From: an uncultured Opitutia bacterium
GTDB lineage: Bacteria > Verrucomicrobiota > Verrucomicrobiia > Opitutales > Opitutaceae
DNA: 64,000 bases
Direction: 5' to 3'
NCBI GenBank assembly: GCA_903900845.1
Contig: CAIUOU010000167.1
Coordinates: 1-64,000 of the forward strand
This document shows positions 51,209-63,441 of this stretch, in pieces (within the stretch, counting starts at the first letter, position 1; each line of letters opens with the position of its first letter). The translations under genes were made by a program, and so were the position numbers. Under the pieces are notes generated by a model. That model worked only from the letters and a program-made list of their open reading frames with translations. It searched no databases and had not been told where the DNA came from.

Positions 51209-52033
51209 ATGATGAACCAACCGCCCCCGCTGGCGCCGCGCATGCACGCGATCCAGCATACCCTTCACGGCAGCGAGATGCAGTTCGTCGAGATCGAGCT
51301 TGACCCGGGGGAGTCCGTCGTGGCCGAGGCCGGAGGGATGATGTACATGGAGGATGGCATCGGCATGGAGACCATCTTCGGAGACGGGTCCGCCGTCGAA
51401 GGAGGCCTCGTGGGCAAGCTGCTGGGGGCGGGCAAGCGCCTGCTCACCGGCGAATCGCTCTTCATGACCCTCTTCGAGAACCGCTCGGCCGCCAAGCGGC
51501 GCGTCGCGTTCGGGGCGCCCTATCCCGGCCGGATTTTGCCCGTGAATCTCGCGGACCTCGGCGGTGAATTGCTGGCCCAGAAGGACTCATTTCTTTGCTC
51601 GGCCCGGGGCGTGACGATCGGCATTGCCTTCCAGAAGCGGATCGGCGCGGGACTCTTCGGCGGCGAGGGCTTCATCATGCAGCGCCTGCAAGGCGACGGC
51701 TGGGCGTTTGTGCACGCCGGCGGCACGCTCCACGAACGCACGCTCGCCGCGGGAGAGACGCTGCGGGTGGACACGGGCTGCATCGTGGCCTACCAGCCCA
51801 CGGTAGATTTCGACGTCCAGTACGTTGGCGGGATCAAGACCGCGCTCTTTGGCGGTGAGGGCCTCTTCTTCGCCACCCTGCGGGGCCCGGGCCGGATCTG
51901 GCTGCAATCGCTGCCGTTCTCGCGCCTCGCCGGTCGGATCATCGCCGCGGCGCCAGGCGTCGGGAAAGGCGGCCGGGAGGAAGGATCGGTGCTGGGCGGC
52001 CTTGGCCGGAGGCTCGACGGGGACAACTCCTAG
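51209..52033 (+). CDS. TIGR00266 / AIM24 family protein
   Basis: [89 protein letters not shown]. Confidence 0.93.
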   Translation: MMNQPPPLAPRMHAIQHTLHGSEMQFVEIELDPGESVVAEAGGMMYMEDGIGMETIFGDGSAVEGGLVGKLLGAGKRLLTGESLFMTLFENRSAAKRRVAFGAPYPGRILPVNLADLGGELLAQKDSFLCSARGVTIGIAFQKRIGAGLFGGEGFIMQRLQGDGWAFVHAGGTLHERTLAAGETLRVDTGCIVAYQPTVDFDVQYVGGIKTALFGGEGLFFATLRGPGRIWLQSLPFSRLAGRIIAAAPGVGKGGREEGSVLGGLGRRLDGDNS

Positions 52034-52059
52034 CGGGACCGACCCGCACCGAACCTTAC

Positions 52060-52587
52060 GTGAGGACACCACTCGTCTACGGTGCAGGCATCGCGATCGC
52101 GAACGCGTTGGTCAATCTGGGTTTCTTCTTCGCCGGGGTGCATTCCAACTCCGAGCGCCTCGCGGCCATGCAATGGCTCGGTACCACGCTGGTCATAGCG
52201 ACCTTCAGCGTGGGACTGACTCTCGCGGTTCGCGAAAGACGGCAAACACTGCCGCCGGAGCAAGAGTGGGGGTTTGCGCGGGCCTTCGGCGCCGGCGTCC
52301 TCACGGGACTTTTCGCGACGCTGCTCGGGATCGTGCCGAGCTACCTGTATTTCGCGGTCATCAATCCCGGCTTCAGCGACGTACTGGCCGAGATGCAGCG
52401 CAACGCACTCCTAGACCGCGGGCTTTCCTCGGTCGAAGTGAACCGCTTGATGCCGATAATGGCCAAGTTTACCGGACCCGCGGTCCTCACGGCCTCCGGG
52501 ACCTTCATCGGCTTCATCTGGGCCAGCCTGACCGCGCTGGTCGTGGCCTTCTTCCTGCGGGGCCGCGCAGCCGCGGCCAAGGCGTGA
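52060..52587 (+). CDS. DUF4199 domain-containing membrane protein
   Basis: GTG start; multiple TMs; GAGVLTGLFATLLGIVPSYLYFAVINPGFSDVLAEMQRN. Confidence 0.75.
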   Translation: MRTPLVYGAGIAIANALVNLGFFFAGVHSNSERLAAMQWLGTTLVIATFSVGLTLAVRERRQTLPPEQEWGFARAFGAGVLTGLFATLLGIVPSYLYFAVINPGFSDVLAEMQRNALLDRGLSSVEVNRLMPIMAKFTGPAVLTASGTFIGFIWASLTALVVAFFLRGRAAAAKA

Positions 52588-52618
52588 ACCTAGGGGTCAG
52601 CGCCTTCAGCGCGAGGCC

Positions 52619-53305
52619 TCAAAGTGATTTTGGCTGAACCGGCTGGCCCGGATTTTCGGGCCGCGGGTAGTCGGGAGCCACGCTCCCTTCAGGCGCGGGC
52701 TCGACCGGACCCGGCTGGGAACGTGGCCCGCCGGGACCGCCACGCGGAAAGGCGCGCGGAGGCATCGGTACGGGCATGCCCCCAAGGGGATACTTGGGCA
52801 TATCCTGAGCGATCAACTTCACCTTGGCCGCGGCCTTGGTCCCGCCGCGCAGGTAAGTCAGCATCACCTCGTCACCCTCTTTGCGGTTGCGGACAAGCAC
52901 CATGAGTTGCCGCACGTCGATCAGGATCTGGTCGTCGAGATGGGTCAGGACGTCGTGCTCCTTGAGCACGCCCGCGACCGGACCGCGGGGCGCCAACCGT
53001 TCGACCACGAGACCGGTCCCCCTTGGTAATCCCAATTGGGCGCCCAAGGCGGGCTGTACCAACGTGACGTCGACGCCGAGAAAGGTGGTGCGCTCAACCT
53101 CAGACCAGTCCCGGCGCGGTCCCGGCTGCATCCTTCGTTCCATGCCAAGCCCGGCGTCGGGCCCACCTCGGCGGGAGCCCGGAGCTGGATTGGGGCCCCG
53201 CGGAGGGACATCCGTAGCCACGGTTTCCGCGGCCGGCAGCACGGAGAACAACAAACAGGAGCTGGCGAGCAGTGCCAGACGGCGGACGGGAGCGGGTAAT
53301 TTCAT
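52619..53305 (-). CDS. secreted PDZ-domain protein
   Basis: Signal peptide; LGVDVTLVQPALGAQLGLPRGTGLVVERLAPRGPVAGVLKEHDVLTHLDDQILIDVRQLMVLVR. Confidence 0.85.
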   Translation of the reverse strand: MKLPAPVRRLALLASSCLLFSVLPAAETVATDVPPRGPNPAPGSRRGGPDAGLGMERRMQPGPRRDWSEVERTTFLGVDVTLVQPALGAQLGLPRGTGLVVERLAPRGPVAGVLKEHDVLTHLDDQILIDVRQLMVLVRNRKEGDEVMLTYLRGGTKAAAKVKLIAQDMPKYPLGGMPVPMPPRAFPRGGPGGPRSQPGPVEPAPEGSVAPDYPRPENPGQPVQPKSL

Positions 53306-53400
53306 GGCGTGAATTCCTCTCTTGTTAAGACGACTGGAGCGGGCAGGACATCCGACGGGACGCGCCCTCGCGAAAAAAAGAACGCCCTTTCACGGAAAAG

Positions 53401-53433
53401 AAAAGGGGCCCGGATTTCTCCGGGCCCCGTTTT
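53401..53433 (-). terminator. Rho-independent terminator, possibly bidirectional
   Basis: GGGGCCCGG-ATTTCT-CCGGGCCCC stem flanked by AAAA and GTTTT; downstream of the minus-strand gene at 53464-53646. Confidence 0.8.
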
Positions 53434-53463
53434 AGGCGTCGTGGAAACGATGAGCGGCCGCGA

Positions 53464-53646
53464 TCAGGCGCGGGTGCTCGACCGACGCGTGACGACGCGA
53501 TAGTCGAGCATGGCCACGGCGAGCAAGGCGCCCACGCAGGTCCAGCCGATGACCGACTCGACCGTCACCTTGGAGTAGAAAGAAAGCACAGAAGCGGCGA
53601 CGGCGGAAAAGCCGAAGGGGACCGCGATGAGGACGTTATTTTTCAT
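53464..53646 (-). CDS. small membrane protein (60 aa)
   Basis: MKNNVLIAVPFGFSAVAASVLSFYSKVTVESVIGWTCVGALLAVAMLDYRVVTRRSSTRA; two TMs; AT-rich upstream region. Confidence 0.65.
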   Translation of the reverse strand: MKNNVLIAVPFGFSAVAASVLSFYSKVTVESVIGWTCVGALLAVAMLDYRVVTRRSSTRA

Positions 53647-53709
53647 GTTCTTGTTAGTTTGCCGGAGGCGACATCGCCTCAGCGGGGACAGACTACTCCA
53701 TTCTTTACG

Positions 53710-53733
53710 ATAGGTGAAATCGATCTTATCTAT
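53710..53733. promoter_or_regulatory. 24-bp LysR/OxyR-like dyad
   Basis: ATAGGTGAAATCGATCTTATCTAT: palindromic pattern ATAG.T.A.ATCGAT.T.A.CTAT in the divergent intergenic region. Confidence 0.6.
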
Positions 53734-53753
53734 TCTTCTCATCGCTTTTAACT

Positions 53754-54662
53754 ATGGAACTAACCCAACTTCGCTACTTTGTAGCCGTGGTTGAAGCCCA
53801 GAACTTCACCCGCGCCGCAGAGAAGAGCAACGTCACTCAACCATCTTTAAGTCAGCAGATTATAAATCTCGAGCGAGAGCTTGGACAGCGCCTGTTTCAC
53901 CGGCTTGGCCGCAAAGCTGTACCGACCGAGGCCGGGAATGCCTTTCTCCAACGCGCCAGGGGTATTCTTCGCGATGTCGAGGATGCCGCACGGGAAATGG
54001 GCGACCATTCCGGGCAAGGTCGTCGCATCGCGATCGGGGCAGTTCAGACCGTGATGCCCTACCTCATCAGCGACCTCGTCATCCAATGCCGAACGTCGCA
54101 CCCCCACCTGATGATCGACGCTCATGAGGGCTTCCGGGCCGACTTGGTTCGCGGGGTGCTCGAGGGCACCCTCGATTTGGCGGTGGTTCCCCTTCCGGTG
54201 AAGGATCGTCAGCTCGCGATCGAGCCGCTCCTTTCCGAGCCGCTGCTTCTCACCGTCGGGCGCGATCACCCTTTCGCCAGCCAGCCAGAAATCGACATCC
54301 GCGCGATCGCCGGGGAAACCTTCGTCGGATTGGGCGACTCCAGCGCGTTGGCGGCGCAAGTGCGCGCCTTCTTCGGCGATCAGAAGCTGGAGCCGCGCAT
54401 CGGCATCCGCTGCACGCAGGTCGCGACCCTGAAGCGCTTCGTCGCCGCGGGGCTCGGTATCTCGCTTCTGCCCCAACTCGCCCGACACGAGGAGGACCGC
54501 GAGTCGCTCGTCTACCTTCGCCTCACCGGCGACGAACCGCGCCGCGAACTGGTCGTAATCCGGCATCCGCAGCGCTACCAGACGCGAGGCGCCGAAGAGT
54601 TCCTCAAGCTGATGCGTCAGCACGTCCGTTCCCGATTCCCGGCTCCAGCCGGGCATGCCTGA
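53754..54662 (+). CDS. LysR family transcriptional regulator (OxyR/CysB-like subgroup)
   Basis: MELTQLRYFVAVVEAQNFTRAAEKSNVTQPSLSQQIINLERELGQRLFHRLGRKAVPTEAG; substrate-binding domain follows. Confidence 0.95.
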   Translation: MELTQLRYFVAVVEAQNFTRAAEKSNVTQPSLSQQIINLERELGQRLFHRLGRKAVPTEAGNAFLQRARGILRDVEDAAREMGDHSGQGRRIAIGAVQTVMPYLISDLVIQCRTSHPHLMIDAHEGFRADLVRGVLEGTLDLAVVPLPVKDRQLAIEPLLSEPLLLTVGRDHPFASQPEIDIRAIAGETFVGLGDSSALAAQVRAFFGDQKLEPRIGIRCTQVATLKRFVAAGLGISLLPQLARHEEDRESLVYLRLTGDEPRRELVVIRHPQRYQTRGAEEFLKLMRQHVRSRFPAPAGHA

Positions 54663-54703
54663 CGACGGTTGCGCTCGGGCGCGGGAGCGCCACCGTCCCC
54701 ACG

Positions 54704-57280
<2,577 letters not shown>

Positions 57281-57292
57281 CCCGCCGGCCGG

Positions 57293-57318
57293 CGCCCGGA
57301 TTCGCGCACGGGCGTTTT
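57293..57318 (+). terminator. candidate short Rho-independent terminator
   Basis: CGCCCG / CGGGCG stem (57293-57298 / 57309-57314) followed by TTTT after the U32 gene. Confidence 0.5.
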
Positions 57319-57364
57319 CCTTGTCTAATTCCAATCCGCTTCTCCCAATCTCCCAGACGCCGCC

Positions 57365-58582
57365 ATGCCCGCCGAGTCCAAGATCCACGCCTTGTCCCCC
57401 GCGGGCACGCCCAAGCTCACCGATCTGGAGATCAAAGACGCGCAGCTGATCTTCACCGCCCTGTGGCGGGACCTGGAGGCGGAAGTCGGCCGGCAAAACC
57501 TGCGTTTCCCAAAGGAAATCATCCTTCTGGGCGGCGCTCCGGGCGCCGGCAAGGGCACCAACACCGATTTCATCGCGAAGGCGCGCGGCCTGACCTGCCC
57601 GCCCATCGTGATGAGCGCGCTGCTCGACTCCCCGGAGGCACGCAAACTGAAGAACGCCGGCAACATGGTCGGCGACCGCGAAGCCGTCGGCCTGCTGCTG
57701 CGCGAGCTGCTTAAGCCGGACTACCGCGACGGGGTGATCATCGACGGCTTTCCCCGAACCAAGGTCCAGGTCGAGTGCCTGAAGCTGCTCGTCGACCGCA
57801 TGCAGGCGCTGCGGAAGGAATTCTACCAGACCCCGCTCAGCATCCACTTCCGTCAGCCGACGATCCACATCATGGTGCTCTTCGTCGACGAGAAGGAGTC
57901 GATCGTCCGCCAGCTGAAGCGCGGGCGCGAAACCCGCGCCCACAACGAGGAGGTCGCGCGGACGGGCATCGGGGAGCCGATGGAGGACCGGCCCACCGAT
58001 CACGACGAGGCGCTCGCGTCACGCCGCTACCGGGTCTTCAAGGAGCAGACTTGGGAGGCGCTGCAGTCCCTCAAGGAGATCTTCCACTACCATTTCATCA
58101 GCGCGCAGGGCCCGGTGCACGAGGTGGAGCGCAACATCCTCCATGAGCTGGAGTACCAGAGCACGCTGGAACTCGACCCGCGCACAGTGGACCGCTTGCG
58201 CGGCGTGCCGGTGGCGAGCGAGATCATCATCCACGCCCGGCAGGACCTGGTGAAACGCCTCGACGGCTACGAGCTGGAGCACCCCGAGCGCTTCGCGCGC
58301 GTCGTCAGCTTCATCGAGAAGAAGATCGTGCCGATCGTGTTGCGCCACGCGATTTCCGGAGTGGCGCACATCAACGCCGAGGACCCGGTGCTGGAAGACC
58401 CCCTCGCGCTAACCATGCTGATCGATGTTTTCTCAGAGCGCGGCTACCATGCGGTCGTAGACATCCACAAGATAGAGATCCCCGAGCACGTCGACCTCGC
58501 CACCGGTCAGATCCGCTGCCGCACGAAAAAGGTCTACCGGATCCAGATCCGTTTTCAGGGCTCCGAAATCCGGCGCGGCTGA
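57365..58582 (+). CDS. adenylate kinase-like nucleoside monophosphate kinase with C-terminal extension
   Basis: IILLGGAPGAGKGTNTDFIAKARGL; GVIIDGFPRTKVQVECLKLL; DEALASRRYRVFKEQTWEALQSLKE; about 140 aa further C-terminal domain not part of the Adk fold. Confidence 0.88.
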   Translation: MPAESKIHALSPAGTPKLTDLEIKDAQLIFTALWRDLEAEVGRQNLRFPKEIILLGGAPGAGKGTNTDFIAKARGLTCPPIVMSALLDSPEARKLKNAGNMVGDREAVGLLLRELLKPDYRDGVIIDGFPRTKVQVECLKLLVDRMQALRKEFYQTPLSIHFRQPTIHIMVLFVDEKESIVRQLKRGRETRAHNEEVARTGIGEPMEDRPTDHDEALASRRYRVFKEQTWEALQSLKEIFHYHFISAQGPVHEVERNILHELEYQSTLELDPRTVDRLRGVPVASEIIIHARQDLVKRLDGYELEHPERFARVVSFIEKKIVPIVLRHAISGVAHINAEDPVLEDPLALTMLIDVFSERGYHAVVDIHKIEIPEHVDLATGQIRCRTKKVYRIQIRFQGSEIRRG

Positions 58583-58600
58583 GTCCGCGCCCACGGGCCG

Positions 58601-59842
58601 TCACTCGTAACGGAGTGACTCGATCGGATCGAGGCGAGCGGCCTTCATGGCGGGGTAAAGGCCCGCCGACACCCCGATGACGGTGCAGGTGAGCAGGCCG
58701 ATCACGGCCCAGTCCCACGGGAAAACAACGGCGGCGTTGAGCCAGACGGCCAGGAGGTTGCCCGTGACGACCCCGATGGCGATCCCGACGACCCCGCCGG
58801 ACACGGAGAGCACGACGGCCTCGATGAGAAACTGCAGCAGGATGCTGCGGGACCGGGCGCCGATTGATTTCCGGATGCCGATCTCCTTGGTGCGCTCGGT
58901 GACGCTGACGAGCATGATGTTGGTGATGCCCACGCTGGCGGCCAGCAGCGCGATGGCGGAGATCACCAGGGCTCCGGCGCGCACGATGTCGGCCACCTGG
59001 GCGAAGACGGCGATCAGCGAATCGTTGGAGTAGAGTTCGAAATCGTTCTCCTGCTCGGCCTGGAGGCTGCGTACCATGCGCATCGCGGTGATCGCGCGGT
59101 CGACCGTCTCGTTGTAAACCTCCTGCGAGGGCGCCTGGGTGGCGATGTTGACCGAGAAACGCGCCGCGCCGTAGTCCGAGAGGAAACGCGTGATGGGTGT
59201 GATCACGATGTCATCCTGGCTCTGCCCGAAGTTGCTGCCCTTGGCGGCGAAGGTGCCGATGACGGTGTAGGTGCGCGAGCCGACCTTGATCATCTTCCCG
59301 AGCGGCGACTCGGCAGGGAAGAGCCGCCGCAGCACGTCCTGGCCGATGATCGCGAAGGGGCGGGCCAGATCGATGTCCTCCGGCGTGAAATTACGCCCCG
59401 CTTCGATGGAATACTGGTTTGCGACCAGGAAGTGCTCGTTGGTTCCACCGAAATTGACGCCCGGTTCGGTCTTGCGGTTGGCGTAGGTGACCTGGACGGG
59501 GCCGTCGCGGCCGAAGACCTTGAGGCACACGACATCGGTCCAGCCCTCCATGAGCTGGCGGTAGCGCTGGGCCTGCTCGAGGGTAATGTTGCGCCGCTGC
59601 TCGACCCGCCGCCGGTTCTCGCCGCTGAGCTGGATGCCGGTCGGGTTCTTGCCGATCTGGAACATGTTCACGCCGAGTATACTCAGCCCCGTCTCGATGG
59701 AGCCGCGCATCGCGGTGACGGTCGTCATCACGCCGATCACCGAGAACACCCCGATGGTGATGCCGGACATGGTGAGGAACGACCGCAGCTTGTTCACGCC
59801 CAGGGAGCCGAACGCCATGCGAAGGATCTCGGAGAAGAGCAT
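58601..59842 (-). CDS. MacB-like ABC transporter permease (FtsX domain)
   Basis: GVNKLRSFLTMSGITIGVFSVIGVMTTVTAMRG; VTERTKEIGIRKSIGARSRSILLQFLIEAVVLSVSGGVVGI; SAGLYPAMKAARLDPIESLRYE. Confidence 0.95.
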   Translation of the reverse strand: MLFSEILRMAFGSLGVNKLRSFLTMSGITIGVFSVIGVMTTVTAMRGSIETGLSILGVNMFQIGKNPTGIQLSGENRRRVEQRRNITLEQAQRYRQLMEGWTDVVCLKVFGRDGPVQVTYANRKTEPGVNFGGTNEHFLVANQYSIEAGRNFTPEDIDLARPFAIIGQDVLRRLFPAESPLGKMIKVGSRTYTVIGTFAAKGSNFGQSQDDIVITPITRFLSDYGAARFSVNIATQAPSQEVYNETVDRAITAMRMVRSLQAEQENDFELYSNDSLIAVFAQVADIVRAGALVISAIALLAASVGITNIMLVSVTERTKEIGIRKSIGARSRSILLQFLIEAVVLSVSGGVVGIAIGVVTGNLLAVWLNAAVVFPWDWAVIGLLTCTVIGVSAGLYPAMKAARLDPIESLRYE

Positions 59843-59849
59843 GGCGCGG

Positions 59850-61100
59850 CTACTCGTAACGGAGAGCGTCGACCGGATCGAGGCGGGAGGCTCCGAGCGC
59901 CGGGGCGAAACCGGAGATGATACCGGTGAGGATCGAGACCACCATGCTCACCAGCATGAGGCTGCTGGAGAACTCGACCGGAAGCTCCGGGAGGGCGCCG
60001 CTGATGCCGAGGCAGGTCACATAGGTGATGGCCAGACCGACGGCACCGCCGATCAGGCAGATGGAGACGGCCTCGATCAGAAACTGCAGCAGGATGGTGC
60101 GACGCCGCGCCCCGAGCGCCTTGCGCGTGCCGATCTCCTTCGTGCGTTCCTTCACGCTCACGAAGGTGATGTTCATGATCCCGATCGCGCCCACGAAGAG
60201 CGATAAACCGGTGATGAAGAGCCCCGCCACAGCGATGCCGGTCTTGACCGGGTCGAGCTGCTCCTTGAAAGCCTGCTGCTGGTTGATCGAGAAATTGTCT
60301 CGCTCGGCGGGGAGCTGCCCCCGCACGCGGCGCATGGCGCCGGTCAGCTCCTCCTCCGCCTCCATCAGTCGCGTCTTGTCGGTGACCTTCACCCGCAGCT
60401 GCAGGTCCATGCGGTTGCCCCAGAGCTTCCGCATGGCGTTCAGCGGAAGGATGATCTGGTTGTCGAAGCTGAACAGGCCGAGAAACTCGCCCTGCTTCGC
60501 CAGCACCCCCACCACGGAGAACTGCTGGCCGCGGATGTCGACCGACTGCCCCAGGGAGGGCCGCCCGGGGAACAGGTTCTCGGCCACGGCGGAGCCTAGG
60601 ACGCACACCGGACGCCCGGCGTTGGCCTCGAAATCGGTGAACAAACGTCCGTCCGCCACCTCGGCCGTGACGATCCGCGAGTAGTCGGCGTTCGTGCCGA
60701 AGAGCATGATGCCGCCGAGCTTCACGTCGCCGGCCTTGACGCTGGAGCCCCGGGCGCCGACGGGCACCGCCACCTCGAGGAGGGAATTGGGCGTCGCCTC
60801 GAAGATGCGGTTCAGCCGCTCCGCGTGCTCCACCTGGATGGCGGGCCGGTTCACGTAATTCCACCAGTCGGGCACGCGGCGCCACGGCCACCGCTGCACG
60901 TAGAGCACGTCGTCACCCAAAAGGGCGAGGCTACGGTTGAAGCCGATGTCGATCCCGTTGATCGCGGTCCCCATGAGGGTCACGGCGACGATGCCGATGA
61001 TGACGCCCAGCGCGGTCAGCACCGACCGCATCGCGTTGGCCCGGATCTGGCTGAAGGCGATGCGGAAGGACTCGGTGAACTCGTAGATCGCGCGGGTCAC
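59850..61100 (-). CDS. MacB-like ABC transporter permease (FtsX domain)
   Basis: ANAMRSVLTALGVIIGIVAVTLMGTAING; SVKERTKEIGTRKALGARRRTILLQFLIEAVSICLIGG; APALGASRLDPVDALRYE. Confidence 0.95.
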   Translation of the reverse strand: MTRAIYEFTESFRIAFSQIRANAMRSVLTALGVIIGIVAVTLMGTAINGIDIGFNRSLALLGDDVLYVQRWPWRRVPDWWNYVNRPAIQVEHAERLNRIFEATPNSLLEVAVPVGARGSSVKAGDVKLGGIMLFGTNADYSRIVTAEVADGRLFTDFEANAGRPVCVLGSAVAENLFPGRPSLGQSVDIRGQQFSVVGVLAKQGEFLGLFSFDNQIILPLNAMRKLWGNRMDLQLRVKVTDKTRLMEAEEELTGAMRRVRGQLPAERDNFSINQQQAFKEQLDPVKTGIAVAGLFITGLSLFVGAIGIMNITFVSVKERTKEIGTRKALGARRRTILLQFLIEAVSICLIGGAVGLAITYVTCLGISGALPELPVEFSSSLMLVSMVVSILTGIISGFAPALGASRLDPVDALRYE

Positions 61101-61102
61101 GC

Positions 61103-61837
<735 letters not shown>

Positions 61838-61889
61838 GGGCGGAAGGGGTAGGTTTCCGGAAAGAGACGCCGGCCAGGAAGGGCCGGCT

Positions 61890-63305
61890 TCAGCGCTTTT
61901 CGCCCTCCTTGGCCGGCTTGGCGATCGTGACGGCCATGCCTTCTTTCAGCTGCCGGCTGATCGCCGCGTAGCTGCCGGCGACCACCACATCGCCGGGCTT
62001 AACCCCGGACTTCACCTCGATGTGGGTGGTGTCGGCGATGCCGACCTCGACGCTCTGCTGGCGCACCTTGTCGCCCGTCTTGATGAAAACGACCTTGGAG
62101 AGAACCTCTCGCGTGCGGCGCGCCTCTCGCTTCTCCGCCGCGGCGTCCAGGCTGCCGCCAGATTTGTTCTCGGCATCCTTGGCGGCCTTCTTCTGCAGCT
62201 CCTCGGTCGTGAGGCCGCCGGTCGCCCGCACGGTCACGCTCTGGATAGGCACGGCGACCACATTCTCGACCGTCTGCGTCTCGATGTCGGCCGTGGCGCT
62301 CATGCCGGGCCGCAGCTGCACTCCGGGGTCGTTGACGCGGATCTTGACGAGGAAATTGGTCACGTCGTCGGACATCGCCGCGAGCTGGGAGGCCGCGCCG
62401 CCGCCCTGGGCCGAAGAGCTGATTTCAGAAACGGTGCCGCTGAATTTGCGCGTGGGATAGGCGTCGATCGAGATGACGGTGCGATCCCCCACCTTCACGT
62501 TCACGATGTCGTTCTCGTTGACGCGCACGCGGAGCTCCATCGCGACGAGGTTGGCCACGCGCATGATCTCCGTGCCGGCGAAGGAACCCGTGCCCACCAC
62601 CCGTTCACCGACCTCGCTGTTCTGGGAGCTGATCGTGCCGTCCATCGGCGAGTAGATGACGGTCTTGGAGAGTTGATCGCGCGCCTGGCTGAGCGAGCCC
62701 TCGGTGCGCTTGATCTGCGCCAGAGCGTTCTCGTAGGTGGCCTGGGCGACCTCGAGCGCGGTGCGGGAGGCCGTGAAATCGGAGTCGGAGATCAACCTCT
62801 TGCCGAAGAGATCCTCGGCGCGCTTAAAATCCTCCTGAGCCTTGGCCATCTGCGCGCGGGCCTGGACGGAGGACGCCTTGGCGGCGACCAGATTGGCGTC
62901 CTGCTGATCGACCTGGGCCTGGTAGATGTCCGGCTTAATGCGGACGAGCAGATCGCCCTTGCGGACCTTGGACCCCTCGGGAAACGGCATCTCGATGATT
63001 TCACCGGCAGCCTCCGTGGAGATCTTCACCTCGACCTCCGGCTGGATCTTCCCGCTGGCCGTGACGATCTGGGTGATGGTCTTGAGCACGGCCACGTCGG
63101 TGGTGACCGCGACCGGCTTGGTGGAGCCCTTGGAACGATAGTAGGCGGCTGTCCCCCCGCCGCCCAAGAGGAGTAACCCTGCCAGAAAGTACCACGCGAC
63201 GCGCGACTTACGAGGGGCGGGATCGGAGGGAGCGGAAGTGCCCGCATGTGCCCCGGGGGGCGGACTGGAAGTGGCTTTGGAGTGCAAGGTCAGCGAGGCG
63301 TGCAT
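61890..63305 (-). CDS. periplasmic adaptor subunit (HlyD/MacA-like)
   Basis: [47 protein letters not shown]; coiled coil; [44 protein letters not shown]. Confidence 0.95.
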   Translation of the reverse strand: MHASLTLHSKATSSPPPGAHAGTSAPSDPAPRKSRVAWYFLAGLLLLGGGGTAAYYRSKGSTKPVAVTTDVAVLKTITQIVTASGKIQPEVEVKISTEAAGEIIEMPFPEGSKVRKGDLLVRIKPDIYQAQVDQQDANLVAAKASSVQARAQMAKAQEDFKRAEDLFGKRLISDSDFTASRTALEVAQATYENALAQIKRTEGSLSQARDQLSKTVIYSPMDGTISSQNSEVGERVVGTGSFAGTEIMRVANLVAMELRVRVNENDIVNVKVGDRTVISIDAYPTRKFSGTVSEISSSAQGGGAASQLAAMSDDVTNFLVKIRVNDPGVQLRPGMSATADIETQTVENVVAVPIQSVTVRATGGLTTEELQKKAAKDAENKSGGSLDAAAEKREARRTREVLSKVVFIKTGDKVRQQSVEVGIADTTHIEVKSGVKPGDVVVAGSYAAISRQLKEGMAVTIAKPAKEGEKR

Positions 63306-63343
63306 CAGACGGAGGCGGACTTGGGAGGGGCGGAAGGAGCGAA

Positions 63344-63363
63344 GTTTGCCCGAAAGGGCAAAC
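63344..63363. other. 8-bp perfect hairpin (GTTTGCCC-GAAA-GGGCAAAC)
   Basis: GNRA-type loop on the plus strand; between greA and the efflux adaptor gene. Confidence 0.6.
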
Positions 63364-63441
63364 CTGCCGCCTAAAACCCTTACGGTGGCGAAAAGTCGCA
63401 GCTACTCGCCGCAGCCGGGTACGGCCACCGGAGACGGGAGC

